A stretch of 64,000 nt of DNA from Bacillus sp. OV322 (lineage in GTDB: Bacteria > Bacillota > Bacilli > Bacillales > DSM-1321): positions 186,001 to 250,000 of the forward strand of contig NZ_FOMA01000006.1 of assembly GCF_900112495.1 (NCBI RefSeq), given 5' to 3'. Below, in pieces: positions 9,017 through 18,178 of the stretch (the stretch's first letter is position 1; the number at the start of each line of letters is the position of its first letter). The position numbers and the translations under genes were made by a program. The notes below the pieces were generated by a model. That model was not told where the DNA came from and did not search any database. It saw nothing but the letters and a program-made list of their open reading frames with translations.

Positions 9017-9227
9017 GACGTTACTATAGAAAATAATAAAAATGCATGACATTCATAAAAATCTTGTGAATTTCTCTTGTATTTGAATAATTATGAAGTA
9101 TAGTTTATATATCTGCAGTTGCTTGTTTGAAATTGCTGCAGTGAAACAGATGCTGATGATTGTATGGCTGCGGCAGAATGAAAATAATTTTATTTGGAAT
9201 AACATGTCGAGACTTGAGCACATAGCT

Positions 9228-9255
9228 TTGATTTTGCAGTATTTTCTTTTATAAT
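9228..9255 (+). promoter_or_regulatory. candidate sigma-A promoter for the MFS pump
   Basis: TTGATT (9228-9233) and a perfect TATAAT (9250-9255) are 16 bp apart, 129 bp ahead of the pump's ATG. Confidence 0.45.
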
Positions 9256-9383
9256 AAAATCTTCACTTCAAAATATGTGTATACCAAAGGTGCAGGCTTA
9301 TAGATGTGCTTTCATAGGTGTTAAGAGATGCGGATAGCAGAAAAAAAGTTGTGATAAATTTAAATAGAGGAGAAATATCATCA

Positions 9384-10877
9384 ATGATTACTCAGGAACA
9401 AGAAAGAAGTAAAAATAGTGTAACCCCTATTTTTGCTGTTATGCTTGCTGGTGCGGTTATTGCGTTTTTGAATCAAACGTTAATTAATATTGCCTTGCCG
9501 CAGCTAATGACACATTTTCATGTAGTGGCAGCTACTGCAAATTGGCTGACTACTATTTTTATGCTTGTTAATGGCATCGTCATTCCAATCACTGCTTATT
9601 TAATGGAACGTTTTACAACAAGACAGCTTTACCTCGCATCAATGGGGCTTTTTGCCTTAGGCACGCTGCTGTGCGGAATTGCTCCATATTTCTCTGTACT
9701 GCTAGTCGGACGTGTAGTACAGGCTGCAGGAGCCGGCATTTTATTTCCTCTCATAACGAATGTTATTTTTACATTGTTTCCTCCTGAACGAAGGGGGTTT
9801 GCTATGGGAATTTTCGGTGTGGCAATGAACTTTGCTCCTGCTGTCGGCCCCACTCTTTCTGGATGGATCATTCAGAATTATTCTTGGCGTGTGTTATTTT
9901 TCGTTATTTTCCCTTTTGCTTTTCTTAATTTCATCGTCGCGATTTTCTTTATAAAAAATGTGTCTGTAACGAGCAGGCCGAAGCTTGACAGATTAGGTGT
10001 CGCTTTATCCACCATAGGATTTGGCGGTGTGCTTTACGCCTTTGCAACAGGCGGGACAAAAGGCTGGACGGATCCAGAAGTCCTTACCATGTTCCTCGCA
10101 GGTGCTATAAGTCTGGCCCTATTTGTGTGGAGACAGTTCAGGGTAAACCATCCTATCCTTGAATTCCGCATATTCCGTTATCCCATTTTTACTCTGACAA
10201 CCATCATCAATGTAATTGTTACGATGGCTATGTTTTCAGGTATGATTTTAATGCCGATTTATATGCAGAGTGTACGGGGATTCTCGCCGCTGCAATCAGG
10301 CTTGATGCTGCTTCCGGGCGGTATTGTCATGGGAATCATGTCACCTATAACTGGAAGGCTATTTGATAAATTCGGTGCGAAATGGCTAGCCGTTTCTGGT
10401 TTAGCGATAACGATCGTTACCACTTATGCCCTCACACAGCTTGAAGTGACCACCACTTTTTCCTACGTTGTAACGATTTATACGATAAGGATGTTCGGAA
10501 TGTCGATATTAATGATGCCGATATTCACAGCGGGGTTAAATGAATTGGCCCTTACTCTTAATAAATATGGCACAGCTCTTGTTAACACGTTAAGAATGGT
10601 TGCTGGCGCTGTCGGTATGGCTTTCTTTGTGTCTATTATGACGAATCAGGGAACAAAGCATGTTACTGAAATCGTGACCAGGCAGCACATACTGCCAGCA
10701 GATAAAGCCCATTTTGCACTTGCAGCCAAAGAGGGTGCTGTCATGGGTATAAATGATGCATTTATGATTGCTACATGGCTGACAGTTGCAGCTTTTGCGC
10801 TTTCGTTTTTTATCCGCCGTACAGAACCGAAGGAAGACACCATTACCAACCGCCGGAAAATCTACAGCAAAGGTTAA
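9384..10877 (+). CDS. DHA2-type MFS multidrug efflux transporter
   Basis: The 497-residue, highly hydrophobic product matches 14-helix EmrB/QacA pumps (LmrB/YhcA-like). It has the early FLNQTLINIALPQL segment, an antiporter motif C-like stretch (MNFAPAVGPTLSGWI), a motif A-like GRLFDKFGAKW loop and a cationic C-terminus. The ATG at 9384 lies 11 nt after AGGAG; the frame also extends 22 codons upstream without a site. It would export lipophilic drugs by proton antiport. A TetR stub upstream suggests it has lost its local repressor. A strong terminator follows at 10931. Confidence 0.88.
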   Translation: MITQEQERSKNSVTPIFAVMLAGAVIAFLNQTLINIALPQLMTHFHVVAATANWLTTIFMLVNGIVIPITAYLMERFTTRQLYLASMGLFALGTLLCGIAPYFSVLLVGRVVQAAGAGILFPLITNVIFTLFPPERRGFAMGIFGVAMNFAPAVGPTLSGWIIQNYSWRVLFFVIFPFAFLNFIVAIFFIKNVSVTSRPKLDRLGVALSTIGFGGVLYAFATGGTKGWTDPEVLTMFLAGAISLALFVWRQFRVNHPILEFRIFRYPIFTLTTIINVIVTMAMFSGMILMPIYMQSVRGFSPLQSGLMLLPGGIVMGIMSPITGRLFDKFGAKWLAVSGLAITIVTTYALTQLEVTTTFSYVVTIYTIRMFGMSILMMPIFTAGLNELALTLNKYGTALVNTLRMVAGAVGMAFFVSIMTNQGTKHVTEIVTRQHILPADKAHFALAAKEGAVMGINDAFMIATWLTVAAFALSFFIRRTEPKEDTITNRRKIYSKG

Positions 10878-10930
10878 CAAGATAGATGTAAGTTCCGTCA
10901 ATTTGCTGTTGCCTTAGCTGAACTAAATAC

Positions 10931-10992
10931 AAAAAAGCCGTACTTTTTAAATGTCTACTTATTAGGGGACAAGATCAAAGTACGGCTTTTTC
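10931..10992 (+). terminator. terminator after the MFS gene
   Basis: AAAAAAGCCGTACTTT pairs with AAAGTACGGCTTTTT across a 31-nt intervening segment. It works in both directions in principle. Confidence 0.65.
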
Positions 10993-11085
10993 ATGTCCGC
11001 AAAGCTTTTGCAGCTTGTTTTGCCCGCCAGCTTTTTGAAAAGTTTGCGGCATAAATGTTCCATGGCAGCACACTTCCGTTCACTC

Positions 11086-11190
11086 TTATTGATGCATTTC
11101 TATTGATCCGTTTACTATCCTGGGAAGGATGAGAGCAACAATTGCAAACAGGAGTGTATTCGCTGTGAAGAAAAAACCATAAGCCCACGC
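11086..11190 (-). pseudogene. possible C-terminal stub of a membrane transporter
   Basis: A minus-strand frame reads AYGFFFTANTLLFAIVALIL followed by PRIVNGSIE and a TAA at 11086-11088. This resembles a final transmembrane helix of an MFS-type carrier. No upstream coding sequence continues it. A longer frame on the same strand (10991-11188, with a CNCC cluster) is not convincing as a gene. The rest of the 10993-11291 gap holds nothing else I can support. Confidence 0.3.
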
Positions 11191-11291
11191 CTATTTACGG
11201 CACATTAAGGGAAGTCATTTTTTTTAATTTCAATAAAGATTATGTTTTAATGGAATAAAGTGAAAAATTGAGAGGGTGACCAAATATTAGC

Positions 11292-12083
11292 ATGAATAAG
11301 GTGCGGATCATGACAATCCTTTCGTCGTGTATAGCTGTTTTGTTCCTGGTTTGCTTTGGGTGGGCCATAAAGGACTATTATGGCAAGCATAATAATGGAC
11401 CGTTAGATAAACCAATTAACTCTGCAAGCGTCCAGACAACCGATAAAAAAAGCATGGACATAGTGGCTCTGGGAGATTCCCTGACACGGGGAACCGGTGA
11501 TGATTCCGGAAAGGGCTACGTTGGATTAGTCACAGATAAGCTGAAAAAGAAATTTAGGACAAACGTCATTGTCCATAATCTCGGCATCAATGGCCAAACC
11601 TCTGTCCAGCTGGCAAAACAAGTAAAACAGAAAGAAGTTAAGCGCCAGCTTGCCGGGACAGATACTATTATGATTACCATAGGAGGAAATGACCTGTTTC
11701 AAGGAGGCAAGACACTGTCTGACCTGACTCCAAAGAATATCACTGCCATCCAAAAAGGGTATCTAAAAAATCTGAAATCCATACTGACAGAGATTCGTTC
11801 TGATAATAAGGAAGTTACGGTTTTTGTGATCGGTTTGTATAATCCTTTTATCGGTCTTCAGGACAGCAAGCTGACCAGTGCCATTGTAAGAGATTGGAAT
11901 TACCAGGCTTCTGAGCTTTGCGCTGAATATTCCAAGGTTGTTTTTGTTCCAGTTTTTGATTTGTTTCAGCTTTCTATTAATGAATATTTATATAGTGATA
12001 AATTTCATCCAAATCAGGCTGGGTATCAATTAATTGCAGAACGTATTGCCCCGATGATTAAGTGGGAGGGGAATAAACCATGA
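11292..12083 (+). CDS. SGNH/GDSL-family hydrolase, membrane-anchored
   Basis: The 263-residue protein starts with an uncleaved-looking hydrophobic anchor (residues ~6-27), then a GDSL esterase domain with block I GDSLTRG (Ser63), an Asn in GGND (N133) and the Asp/His pair in DKFHPN (D237, H240). It resembles YpmR-type lipases, which act on lipids or acyl groups outside the cell; the substrate is unknown. Its stop overlaps the ATG of the following ABC ATPase by 4 nt (ATGA), so hydrolase and exporter are translationally coupled. A weak GAGAGGGTGA site precedes the start. Confidence 0.85.
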   Translation: MNKVRIMTILSSCIAVLFLVCFGWAIKDYYGKHNNGPLDKPINSASVQTTDKKSMDIVALGDSLTRGTGDDSGKGYVGLVTDKLKKKFRTNVIVHNLGINGQTSVQLAKQVKQKEVKRQLAGTDTIMITIGGNDLFQGGKTLSDLTPKNITAIQKGYLKNLKSILTEIRSDNKEVTVFVIGLYNPFIGLQDSKLTSAIVRDWNYQASELCAEYSKVVFVPVFDLFQLSINEYLYSDKFHPNQAGYQLIAERIAPMIKWEGNKP

Positions 12084-12997
12084 GCGGAATTACACTTTCA
12101 GTAAAAAACTTAAAAAAGACAATCGGCAAGCGTGAGATCATTAAAGGAGTAAGCTTTCAATTATTGGAAGGTGAGGTTTTCGGTTTTCTCGGCCCGAACG
12201 GGGCTGGAAAGACGACAACAATTAGGATGCTGGTAGGATTGATAAAGCCTACCTCAGGAAGCATAGAAATCTGCGGATATAATGTAAAAAAACAATTTAC
12301 GAAAGCCATGGAGCAAATGGGATGTATCGTAGAAAATCCTGAACTTTATCCTTACTTATCAGGCTGGGATAATTTGCTTCATTTTTCCAGAATGCTTCCC
12401 GGTATAGGCGAAGAGCGTATCCGGGAGGTCACAGAGCTTGTTGAATTAACGGAAAGAATTCAAGATAGGGTCAAAACCTACTCATTAGGCATGCGGCAAA
12501 GGCTTGGGATTGCGCAGGCTTTGCTGAATTCTCCTAAGGTCTTAATCTTGGATGAACCTACTAATGGACTGGATCCAGCAGGAATCAGGGAAATGCGGCA
12601 GTTTATCAGGGACCTTGCGAAAAAGGAAGGACTGAGTGTATTAGTTTCTAGCCATCTGCTCAGTGAAATTCAGCTGCTTTGCGACAGGGTTGCCATCATA
12701 TCCCAAGGAGAAATAATTAAGGAAGACACTGTAGGGAACCTGCTTCATGCACAGGAAAAAATGAACTGGCGCCTCATTCCGCCTAAAAAAGGAAAAGAAG
12801 TCTTAGAACAGCTGACAGAGGTGTCTGATTTAGAAGATGGCTATCTCTCTACTCCTTTTCATGAAAAGGAAGTCCCGTTTTGGAATGAAAAATTGCTGCA
12901 GCAGGGAGTTAGAGTGATTGAGATGAACCGCAAACTGCCTTCTCTTGAGGATCTTTTCCTTGAAATGACTGCAGGGGGAGGGCTTGGCCATGGATAA
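12080..12997 (+). CDS. ABC transporter ATP-binding protein (BcrA/YhcH type)
   Basis: The 305-residue ATPase has Walker A GPNGAGKTT (38-46), signature LGMRQRLGIAQ, Walker B VLILDEP with the D-loop GLDP, and an H-loop SSHLL. The C-terminal ~90 residues form the accessory region typical of ABC-2 exporters for lantibiotic/bacitracin immunity and other lipid-linked cargo. It overlaps the GDSL gene by 4 nt and the permease gene by 8 nt, so all three form one operon and should act together at the membrane. Confidence 0.9.
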   Translation: MSGITLSVKNLKKTIGKREIIKGVSFQLLEGEVFGFLGPNGAGKTTTIRMLVGLIKPTSGSIEICGYNVKKQFTKAMEQMGCIVENPELYPYLSGWDNLLHFSRMLPGIGEERIREVTELVELTERIQDRVKTYSLGMRQRLGIAQALLNSPKVLILDEPTNGLDPAGIREMRQFIRDLAKKEGLSVLVSSHLLSEIQLLCDRVAIISQGEIIKEDTVGNLLHAQEKMNWRLIPPKKGKEVLEQLTEVSDLEDGYLSTPFHEKEVPFWNEKLLQQGVRVIEMNRKLPSLEDLFLEMTAGGGLGHG

Positions 12998-13970
12998 GCT
13001 TGTCCAAAACGAAATGCTGAAGCTGCTCGCCAGAAAACGATTAGTCATTATAGGAATCATCATCGGTGTGCTAGTTTTATTATTTACCTATGCCCAATAC
13101 AAGCAATCAGAATCACAGCGGGAAAAACTTGGAACCAAAGATTGGCGTACAGCCCTGCAGCAGCAAATCGTAGATACCCAGAACAGATTAAGCTCAAGCA
13201 GGCTTTCTGATGACTGGAGAAAGCAGCTGCAGATTAGTCTTAAACAGGAACAATATTATCTTGATCATGATATCAATCCAACAGAGCCTGGGGCAGTATC
13301 ATTCACCAGGATGTTTATTGAAAATGCCAGTGATTTGTTTATTCCCCTGCTTGTAATGATTATAGCGAGTGATATGGTTTCTTCTGAACACAGCCTTGGT
13401 TCCATTAAATTGCTGCTTACCAGGCCAGTTAAACGATGGAGGATTTTATTGAGCAAATATATTACTTTATTGCTCTCTGCTTCTGTTATAGTGGCCATGG
13501 CGGCGCTGCTTGCATACGTGCTATCAGGGATCGTGTTCAGTTATGCAGGCTGGAATGCACCGGTAATTACAGGTTTTAGTGTCAAAGCCGGAAATCTGGA
13601 TACCAGCCATGTACGCCTGATAAGCCAGTGGAAATTCCTGCTGATGGATATGGGGCTTGTCTGGTTCGTGGCTGTTGTTGTTGGCACACTTTCCTTCATG
13701 CTTTCAGTTCTCATCAGAAGTACGGCAGCCGGCATGGGAGTTATGCTTGCCGCACTCATCTCAGGCGCCATCCTTTCAAATATGGTCTCATCTTGGCAGT
13801 CTGCGAAATATTTATTTATGGTCAATATGAAATTAACGAATTACTTAAATGGCGTTTCCCCGCCTATTAACGGGATGACCTTATTGTCCTCAATGGCAGT
13901 GCTTTTGATATGGTGGGCTATTGCTTTAATTGTATCCTTTACGGTTTTTACCCGAAAGGATGTATATTAA
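12990..13970 (+). CDS. ABC-2 type permease
   Basis: The 326-residue protein has an N-terminal helix (residues ~18-36), a large polar loop rich in Gln/Ser and then five further helices, matching YhcI-like ABC-2 permeases. The element SSEHSLGSIKLLLTRP is the conserved cytosolic loop of this family. The ATG at 12990 follows GGGGGAGGG by about 9 nt; the frame also opens at a TTG at 12984. It pairs with the ATPase at 12080. The cargo is unknown. Confidence 0.88.
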   Translation: MDKLVQNEMLKLLARKRLVIIGIIIGVLVLLFTYAQYKQSESQREKLGTKDWRTALQQQIVDTQNRLSSSRLSDDWRKQLQISLKQEQYYLDHDINPTEPGAVSFTRMFIENASDLFIPLLVMIIASDMVSSEHSLGSIKLLLTRPVKRWRILLSKYITLLLSASVIVAMAALLAYVLSGIVFSYAGWNAPVITGFSVKAGNLDTSHVRLISQWKFLLMDMGLVWFVAVVVGTLSFMLSVLIRSTAAGMGVMLAALISGAILSNMVSSWQSAKYLFMVNMKLTNYLNGVSPPINGMTLLSSMAVLLIWWAIALIVSFTVFTRKDVY

Positions 13971-14114
13971 TTAGTTCATGCACACTGCTTTTTGGAAAAT
14001 GTGTATGGGAGATTAATGGCAGAGCCACCTTAAATCATACCTTAAGCTGTTAGAGGGATTTGCGAACGGCCCAGCAGTTCAGATTTAACAGAGCAAAAAT
14101 TTAATGTTTCAACG

Positions 14115-14147
14115 AAACAGCTTCATATGCAAATATGAAGCTGTTTT
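14115..14147 (+). terminator. terminator after the GDSL/ABC operon
   Basis: AACAGCTTCATAT pairs with ATATGAAGCTGTT around a 4-nt loop, followed by TTTAAATTT. It lies 145 bp past the permease stop. Confidence 0.65.
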
Positions 14148-14255
14148 AAATTTGCCGAGTACAAAACCCTAAAAAAGGGTAAAAAAAGGAGAAGAAACAT
14201 AAAAATTACGTAAAGAACAATACTAACAAAAAATGAATTGGGGAGGGCCCTCATC

Positions 14256-15095
14256 TTGGATGATCATCATTTAAGCGGAAAGAAGCTGCCAGTCACTTCT
14301 GTCACAAGCGGCGATGGAAAATTTGTAACAGAAGATATTTATTGCTTTAATATTCAGATCGTCAATATTTGTTTTATTGGAAAACCGGCCAAGAATCAAG
14401 AATGGGTGCTCGTGGATGCAGGGATGCCAGGTTCTGGTCAAAAAATTATTAAAGAAGCGGAAGAGCAATATGGAAAAGGCAACCCTCCAGCTGCCATAAT
14501 CCTTACCCACGGGCACTTTGACCATATCGGTTCTATTGTTGATTTAATTGAATACTGGGATGCCCCTGTTTATGCACATAAATTGGAGCTTCCATTTTTA
14601 ACTGGGCAAATGGATTATCCGGAACCAGACTCCTCCGTTGAAGGAGGGATGGTTGCCAAAATGTCGAGACTGTTTCCAAATGAGGGCATTGATCTGGATG
14701 ATCATGTTTTACAGCTTCCTGAGGATGGAAGTGTACCGGGATTGCCCGGATGGAAATGGATTTGGACTCCTGGGCATTCACCTGGACATATTTCTCTTTT
14801 TCGCGAAAGTGACAGGTCATTAATCGCTGGAGATGCTTTCGTCACAGTTAAACAGGAAAATCTGTATAAGGTGATCACTCAGGAAAAAGAAATCAGCGGT
14901 CCGCCCCGCTACCTTACAACAGATTGGGCAGCAGCTAAAGCTTCTGTGCTGAAATTAGAGCAGCTAAAACCTTTTGCTGCTATGACTGGACATGGAAGGC
15001 CGATGATCGGCACTGAGCTTGAGGAAAACCTGGCCAGGCTGGCAAGAGATTTCGATAACATTGCTGTTCCTGACTATGGAAAATTTGTGGATTGA
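14256..15095 (+). CDS. metallo-beta-lactamase fold hydrolase
   Basis: The 279-residue product carries the dinuclear zinc motif HGHFDH, later ligands in TPGHSPGH and GDAF and a final GHGRP. The best start is a TTG at 14256 with GGGGAGGG 8 nt upstream. The family hydrolyses thioesters, lactones or phosphoesters, and the substrate here is unknown. It is followed 19 bp later by a small DUF4025 gene in the same direction, so the two are probably co-transcribed. Confidence 0.85.
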   Translation: MDDHHLSGKKLPVTSVTSGDGKFVTEDIYCFNIQIVNICFIGKPAKNQEWVLVDAGMPGSGQKIIKEAEEQYGKGNPPAAIILTHGHFDHIGSIVDLIEYWDAPVYAHKLELPFLTGQMDYPEPDSSVEGGMVAKMSRLFPNEGIDLDDHVLQLPEDGSVPGLPGWKWIWTPGHSPGHISLFRESDRSLIAGDAFVTVKQENLYKVITQEKEISGPPRYLTTDWAAAKASVLKLEQLKPFAAMTGHGRPMIGTELEENLARLARDFDNIAVPDYGKFVD

Positions 15096-15114
15096 TAATA
15101 AGGAGGGAATCAAT

Positions 15115-15297
15115 ATGGAAAAAGATAATAAAAAGCAAAACAGCACATCTGAAATTGCGGGCAAGCATTTTAAAGTTGAAGACTATAAAAAGGATGATCA
15201 GCTATCAAGCGGGCTTGCTGAAACTCATGAACAAGTAAGCGACGATTATATGGCAGGAACCATTGACCAGGAAGCCAAAAGAGGAAAAGAGCAATAA
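15115..15297 (+). CDS. DUF4025 (YozQ-like) small protein
   Basis: The 60-residue hydrophilic product contains AGKHFKVEDYKKDD and SSGLAETHEQVSDDY, the pattern of DUF4025 proteins such as YozQ. AAGGAGGG precedes the ATG at 15115. It probably shares the message of the MBL gene upstream, and a terminator follows. No function is known for the family. Confidence 0.75.
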   Translation: MEKDNKKQNSTSEIAGKHFKVEDYKKDDQLSSGLAETHEQVSDDYMAGTIDQEAKRGKEQ

Positions 15298-15315
15298 AAA
15301 TGTTTCTCAGAAGTG

Positions 15316-15348
15316 AAAAAAGGGCAGAAAATTTTCCTGCCCTTTTTG
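15316..15348. terminator. shared terminator between convergent genes
   Basis: AAAAAGGGCAG pairs with CTGCCCTTTTT around a 9-nt loop. A- and T-runs on both sides let it serve the DUF4025 gene on plus and the S9 peptidase gene on minus. Confidence 0.75.
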
Positions 15349-15352
15349 GTTT

Positions 15353-17335
15353 TTAGAGATATTTTTTGAACCAGTCACGAATTTGCTGTACATGCTGCAG
15401 CTTCATTTTTGGAGCACCGCTTCTGGATACTTCATGTGTCTGATCAGGGAACGATACGAGTACAGCTTCTTTCTTTTGCCTTTTGAGTGCAACGTAAAAT
15501 TGCTCAGATTGCTCAATCGGGCATCGGAAATCCTTTTCACCGTGAAGCAAGAGCAGGGGAGTGGTTACATGTTTGGCATATTTAAGAGGCGAGTGATGCC
15601 ACAATTTTTCCGGGTCATCCAGAATATCTCCGCCAACTTCCCATTCTGTAAAGTAATAGCCGATATCACTCACACCATAGAAACTCAGCCAATTGGATAT
15701 ACAGCGCTGGGTGACAGCTGCTTTGAAACGGTCAGTATGGCCGACAATCCAGTTTGTCATGAAGCCTCCATAGCTGCCTCCAGTCACACCAAGCCTCTTT
15801 GAGTCTATAAAGTCATATGTTGAGAGTGCATAATCCACTGCAGCCATTAAGTCCACGTAATCCATTCCGCCATAATCGCCGCGGACTGCATTCACGAATT
15901 CCTGCCCATATCCATGGCTTCCGCGCGGATTTGTGAAAAGTACAGCATAACCTTCAGAAACCAGCGACTGAAATTCATGAAAGTAGCTATTTGCATACAT
16001 GGCATGCGGTCCTCCATGTATCTCAAGAATCAGCGGATATTTTTGTCCTTCCTGAAAATTAACCGGCTTCATCATCCATCCATGAATATCAAGGCCGTCA
16101 GCTGATTGAAATACGATAGGTTCTGCTTTTGAAAGGAAGCGATCCTTCAGAAATGGCTCATTAACGAAGGTGATTTGTTCTTTTTCACCAGTGGAAAGAT
16201 TATAGGTAAATAAATCTCCCGGCTGGTCAGGAAGAGATATGGCCACAGCTGCATGGTGTGATTCAGGGTTGATGGACAGTCCGTAAACATGCTGAGATTC
16301 AAGGATTGAAGGATACATGGCTCCTTCAATCGTTCCATAATATACACCTGTGTTTCCATGATCGCTTATTAAGAAGTAAAAGCCTGCACTGTCTTTGGTC
16401 CACATTAATCCAGGGTCTGCGGCGCCTATCTGGAAATCGCCTATTGCCGCATCCCCAACTTCTACATCCCATCCATTGGTCAGGCAGGAGAAAGAATGAT
16501 CTTCTGTATGAAAAAGCCAAATTTTGACCAGTGTCGCTCCTTTATACTCCGCTTCATGTCCCTGCATAATAAGATATCGGCCATCAGGGGACCATTTTGC
16601 GCCGTAAAAAACACCTCTGCCGTTTGTTAAATTCTCCTTCTCCTTAGTTGATGCTTCCATGATGAACACATCGGAAATATAGCGATAATCGCTGTCTTCC
16701 GCTTCATCTGTATGATAAACTACTTTTGAGCCATCAGGCGACCAGCCGCTTGGATGATAATCCCTGTTTCCTTCTGTTAGAAGCTGAAATTCTTTTGTTT
16801 GGACATTCACAATCACTAGCTGCTGAAATACCTGGTTTAGATAGCCTTTTCCATCTGCCTTGTATTTAATAGAATGATAGATTAAACCTTCGCTTCGATT
16901 CTCCTTGTTTTCTTTATCATGTACTGATTCAAGCGATTCTCCCGTTTTTAAACCGCAGCCAGTAAGGAGAAGGGCAGAGTCAGGTGACCATATCGGGGTC
17001 GATGCACCGTATGTGAAATCTGTAAGCTGCTTTGCTTCACCGCCATAAGTACTCATAAGATAAATCTGATTTTTGCCTGTCCGGCTGGATAGAAAAGCAA
17101 GGCTTTGTCCATCGGGAGACCACCGGGGAGCGGAGTGCCTGAAATTACCGAAAGTCCATTGAACTGTTTTTCTAGACAAAAGGCTATAAACAAACAGATT
17201 GGAAAGATATTTATCTGTTTCTTCATCTATGCTTGTCTGTATATAGGCAATAAGACTTCCATCAGGAGAAAGCTGTGGATCTGTTACCGATTTTAACTGA
17301 TATAAATCTTCTGCTGTAATGCCTTTTTTGTTCAT
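15353..17335 (-). CDS. S9 family peptidase (YuxL-like acylaminoacyl/prolyl oligopeptidase)
   Basis: The 660-residue protein has an N-terminal TolB/WD40-like propeller with repeated WSPDG(S/R/Q) blades (residues ~20-370) and a C-terminal alpha/beta hydrolase domain. The nucleophile is in GGSYGGF (about Ser521), with Asp in GEKDFRCP (~602) and His in DQTHEVSR (~634). No signal peptide is seen, so it is a cytoplasmic oligopeptidase. I take the ATG at 17335, 9 nt after AGGAG; an ATG three codons earlier lies too close to the site. It is monocistronic. Confidence 0.9.
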   Translation of the reverse strand: MNKKGITAEDLYQLKSVTDPQLSPDGSLIAYIQTSIDEETDKYLSNLFVYSLLSRKTVQWTFGNFRHSAPRWSPDGQSLAFLSSRTGKNQIYLMSTYGGEAKQLTDFTYGASTPIWSPDSALLLTGCGLKTGESLESVHDKENKENRSEGLIYHSIKYKADGKGYLNQVFQQLVIVNVQTKEFQLLTEGNRDYHPSGWSPDGSKVVYHTDEAEDSDYRYISDVFIMEASTKEKENLTNGRGVFYGAKWSPDGRYLIMQGHEAEYKGATLVKIWLFHTEDHSFSCLTNGWDVEVGDAAIGDFQIGAADPGLMWTKDSAGFYFLISDHGNTGVYYGTIEGAMYPSILESQHVYGLSINPESHHAAVAISLPDQPGDLFTYNLSTGEKEQITFVNEPFLKDRFLSKAEPIVFQSADGLDIHGWMMKPVNFQEGQKYPLILEIHGGPHAMYANSYFHEFQSLVSEGYAVLFTNPRGSHGYGQEFVNAVRGDYGGMDYVDLMAAVDYALSTYDFIDSKRLGVTGGSYGGFMTNWIVGHTDRFKAAVTQRCISNWLSFYGVSDIGYYFTEWEVGGDILDDPEKLWHHSPLKYAKHVTTPLLLLHGEKDFRCPIEQSEQFYVALKRQKKEAVLVSFPDQTHEVSRSGAPKMKLQHVQQIRDWFKKYL

Positions 17336-17448
17336 CCATTTCATCTCCTAATAAATTTTTATCGTTACTATTTCGACAGCAGAAATATCAATACCTTTTT
17401 TAATACGGGTTTTTCTGAATGCAACCTGGAAATGCAACTGTATAAACA

Positions 17449-17476
17449 TAAAAAAAACCAGCCATAAAGGCTGGTA
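17449..17476 (-). terminator. terminator of the DUF2680 gene
   Basis: On the minus strand ACCAGCC-TTTAT-GGCTGGT is followed by a run of eight T. Confidence 0.75.
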
Positions 17477-17480
17477 TAAG

Positions 17481-17804
17481 TTAATGGTTATGGCGGCTGT
17501 GTCCGTGGTGTCCGGGCATTTTATATCCATTTTCCTTCAGCATATTATAATGCTCCTCAAAACGCTGAATGATTTTATCTCCTTGTTCCTTATTCATCAT
17601 GCCATATTCGACATATTTCATAATTAATTCCTTCTTCTTAGCTAGAATATCTTCGTGGATGGAAGATAATTCACTCTTTTGTTTATCTGTTAGCTGCACT
17701 TTCTCTGTTTTTGCTGCGGGCTGTTCATTTGCAAACACTTCTGAAGCAGAAGAAAGTGTAAACATTGAAATCCCAAGCAGTAGAATCAAGGCTGTTTTTT
17801 TCAT
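17481..17804 (-). CDS. secreted DUF2680 (YckD-like) protein
   Basis: The 107-residue product has a signal peptide (MKKTALILLLG..., cleaved near ASEVFA-N) and a helical body containing LTDKQKSELSSIHEDIL and YGMMNKEQGDKI, the pattern of DUF2680. It ends in a His-rich tail (HHGHSRHNH) that could bind metal. GGAAGGAG lies 8 nt before the chosen ATG. Function is unknown. Confidence 0.8.
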   Translation of the reverse strand: MKKTALILLLGISMFTLSSASEVFANEQPAAKTEKVQLTDKQKSELSSIHEDILAKKKELIMKYVEYGMMNKEQGDKIIQRFEEHYNMLKENGYKMPGHHGHSRHNH

Positions 17805-17916
17805 AAGGTACGCTCCTTCCAATTAACCCTTTAAATAGGTTTTTCTTATTTTGTTCTTATAAAAAAATTTTATGTAGCTTAACCATTTGCCTTATAAAAA
17901 AATTTTTAAAAAAATT

Positions 17917-17942
17917 GTTTCTAATTTCAAAAGTAAGGGTAA
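17917..17942 (+). promoter_or_regulatory. candidate sigma-B promoter
   Basis: GTTTCT (17917-17922), a 14-bp spacer and GGGTAA (17937-17942) resemble the GTTTAA-N13-15-GGGTAT pattern of sigma-B. It lies 42 bp ahead of the small lmo0937-type gene. Confidence 0.45.
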
Positions 17943-17983
17943 TTTATAGATAGGTTGCATCCAAACTGAAAGGAAGATCTCAT

Positions 17984-18133
17984 ATGCTTTGGACAATAAT
18001 AGGTATTTTAATTATTTTATGGATACTGGGAATGGTTTTTCATCTAGCAGCAGGATTTATTCACATTTTGCTAGTCATTGCAGTTATCCTGATTATTGTG
18101 AATGTTATCAAAGGCCGGTCAAGCAGGACCTGA
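17984..18133 (+). CDS. lmo0937 family small membrane protein
   Basis: This 49-residue peptide has two hydrophobic helices (residues 2-16 and 20-41) and begins MLWTIIGILIILW, as in the lmo0937 family found across Bacilli. AAGGAAG lies 8 nt ahead of the ATG. A sigma-B-like promoter upstream fits the general-stress expression reported for such peptides; that link is inference. Confidence 0.8.
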   Translation: MLWTIIGILIILWILGMVFHLAAGFIHILLVIAVILIIVNVIKGRSSRT

Positions 18134-18178
18134 ATAACCAAAAAGGAAGCTGATGAGTCAGCTTCCTTTTTGGTTATT
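18134..18178. terminator. bidirectional terminator between convergent genes
   Basis: A long perfect inverted repeat (AATAACCAAAAAGGAAGCTG on the left arm) surrounds a short loop, with A- and T-runs inside the arms. Its right arm overlaps the 3' end of the minus-strand flavoprotein gene. Confidence 0.8.

Noticed and set aside
10991-11188. 65-codon minus-strand frame with a CNCC cluster as a zinc-finger protein
   Set aside because: Another frame over the same DNA reads as a clear transmembrane helix, and neither start codon has an RBS.
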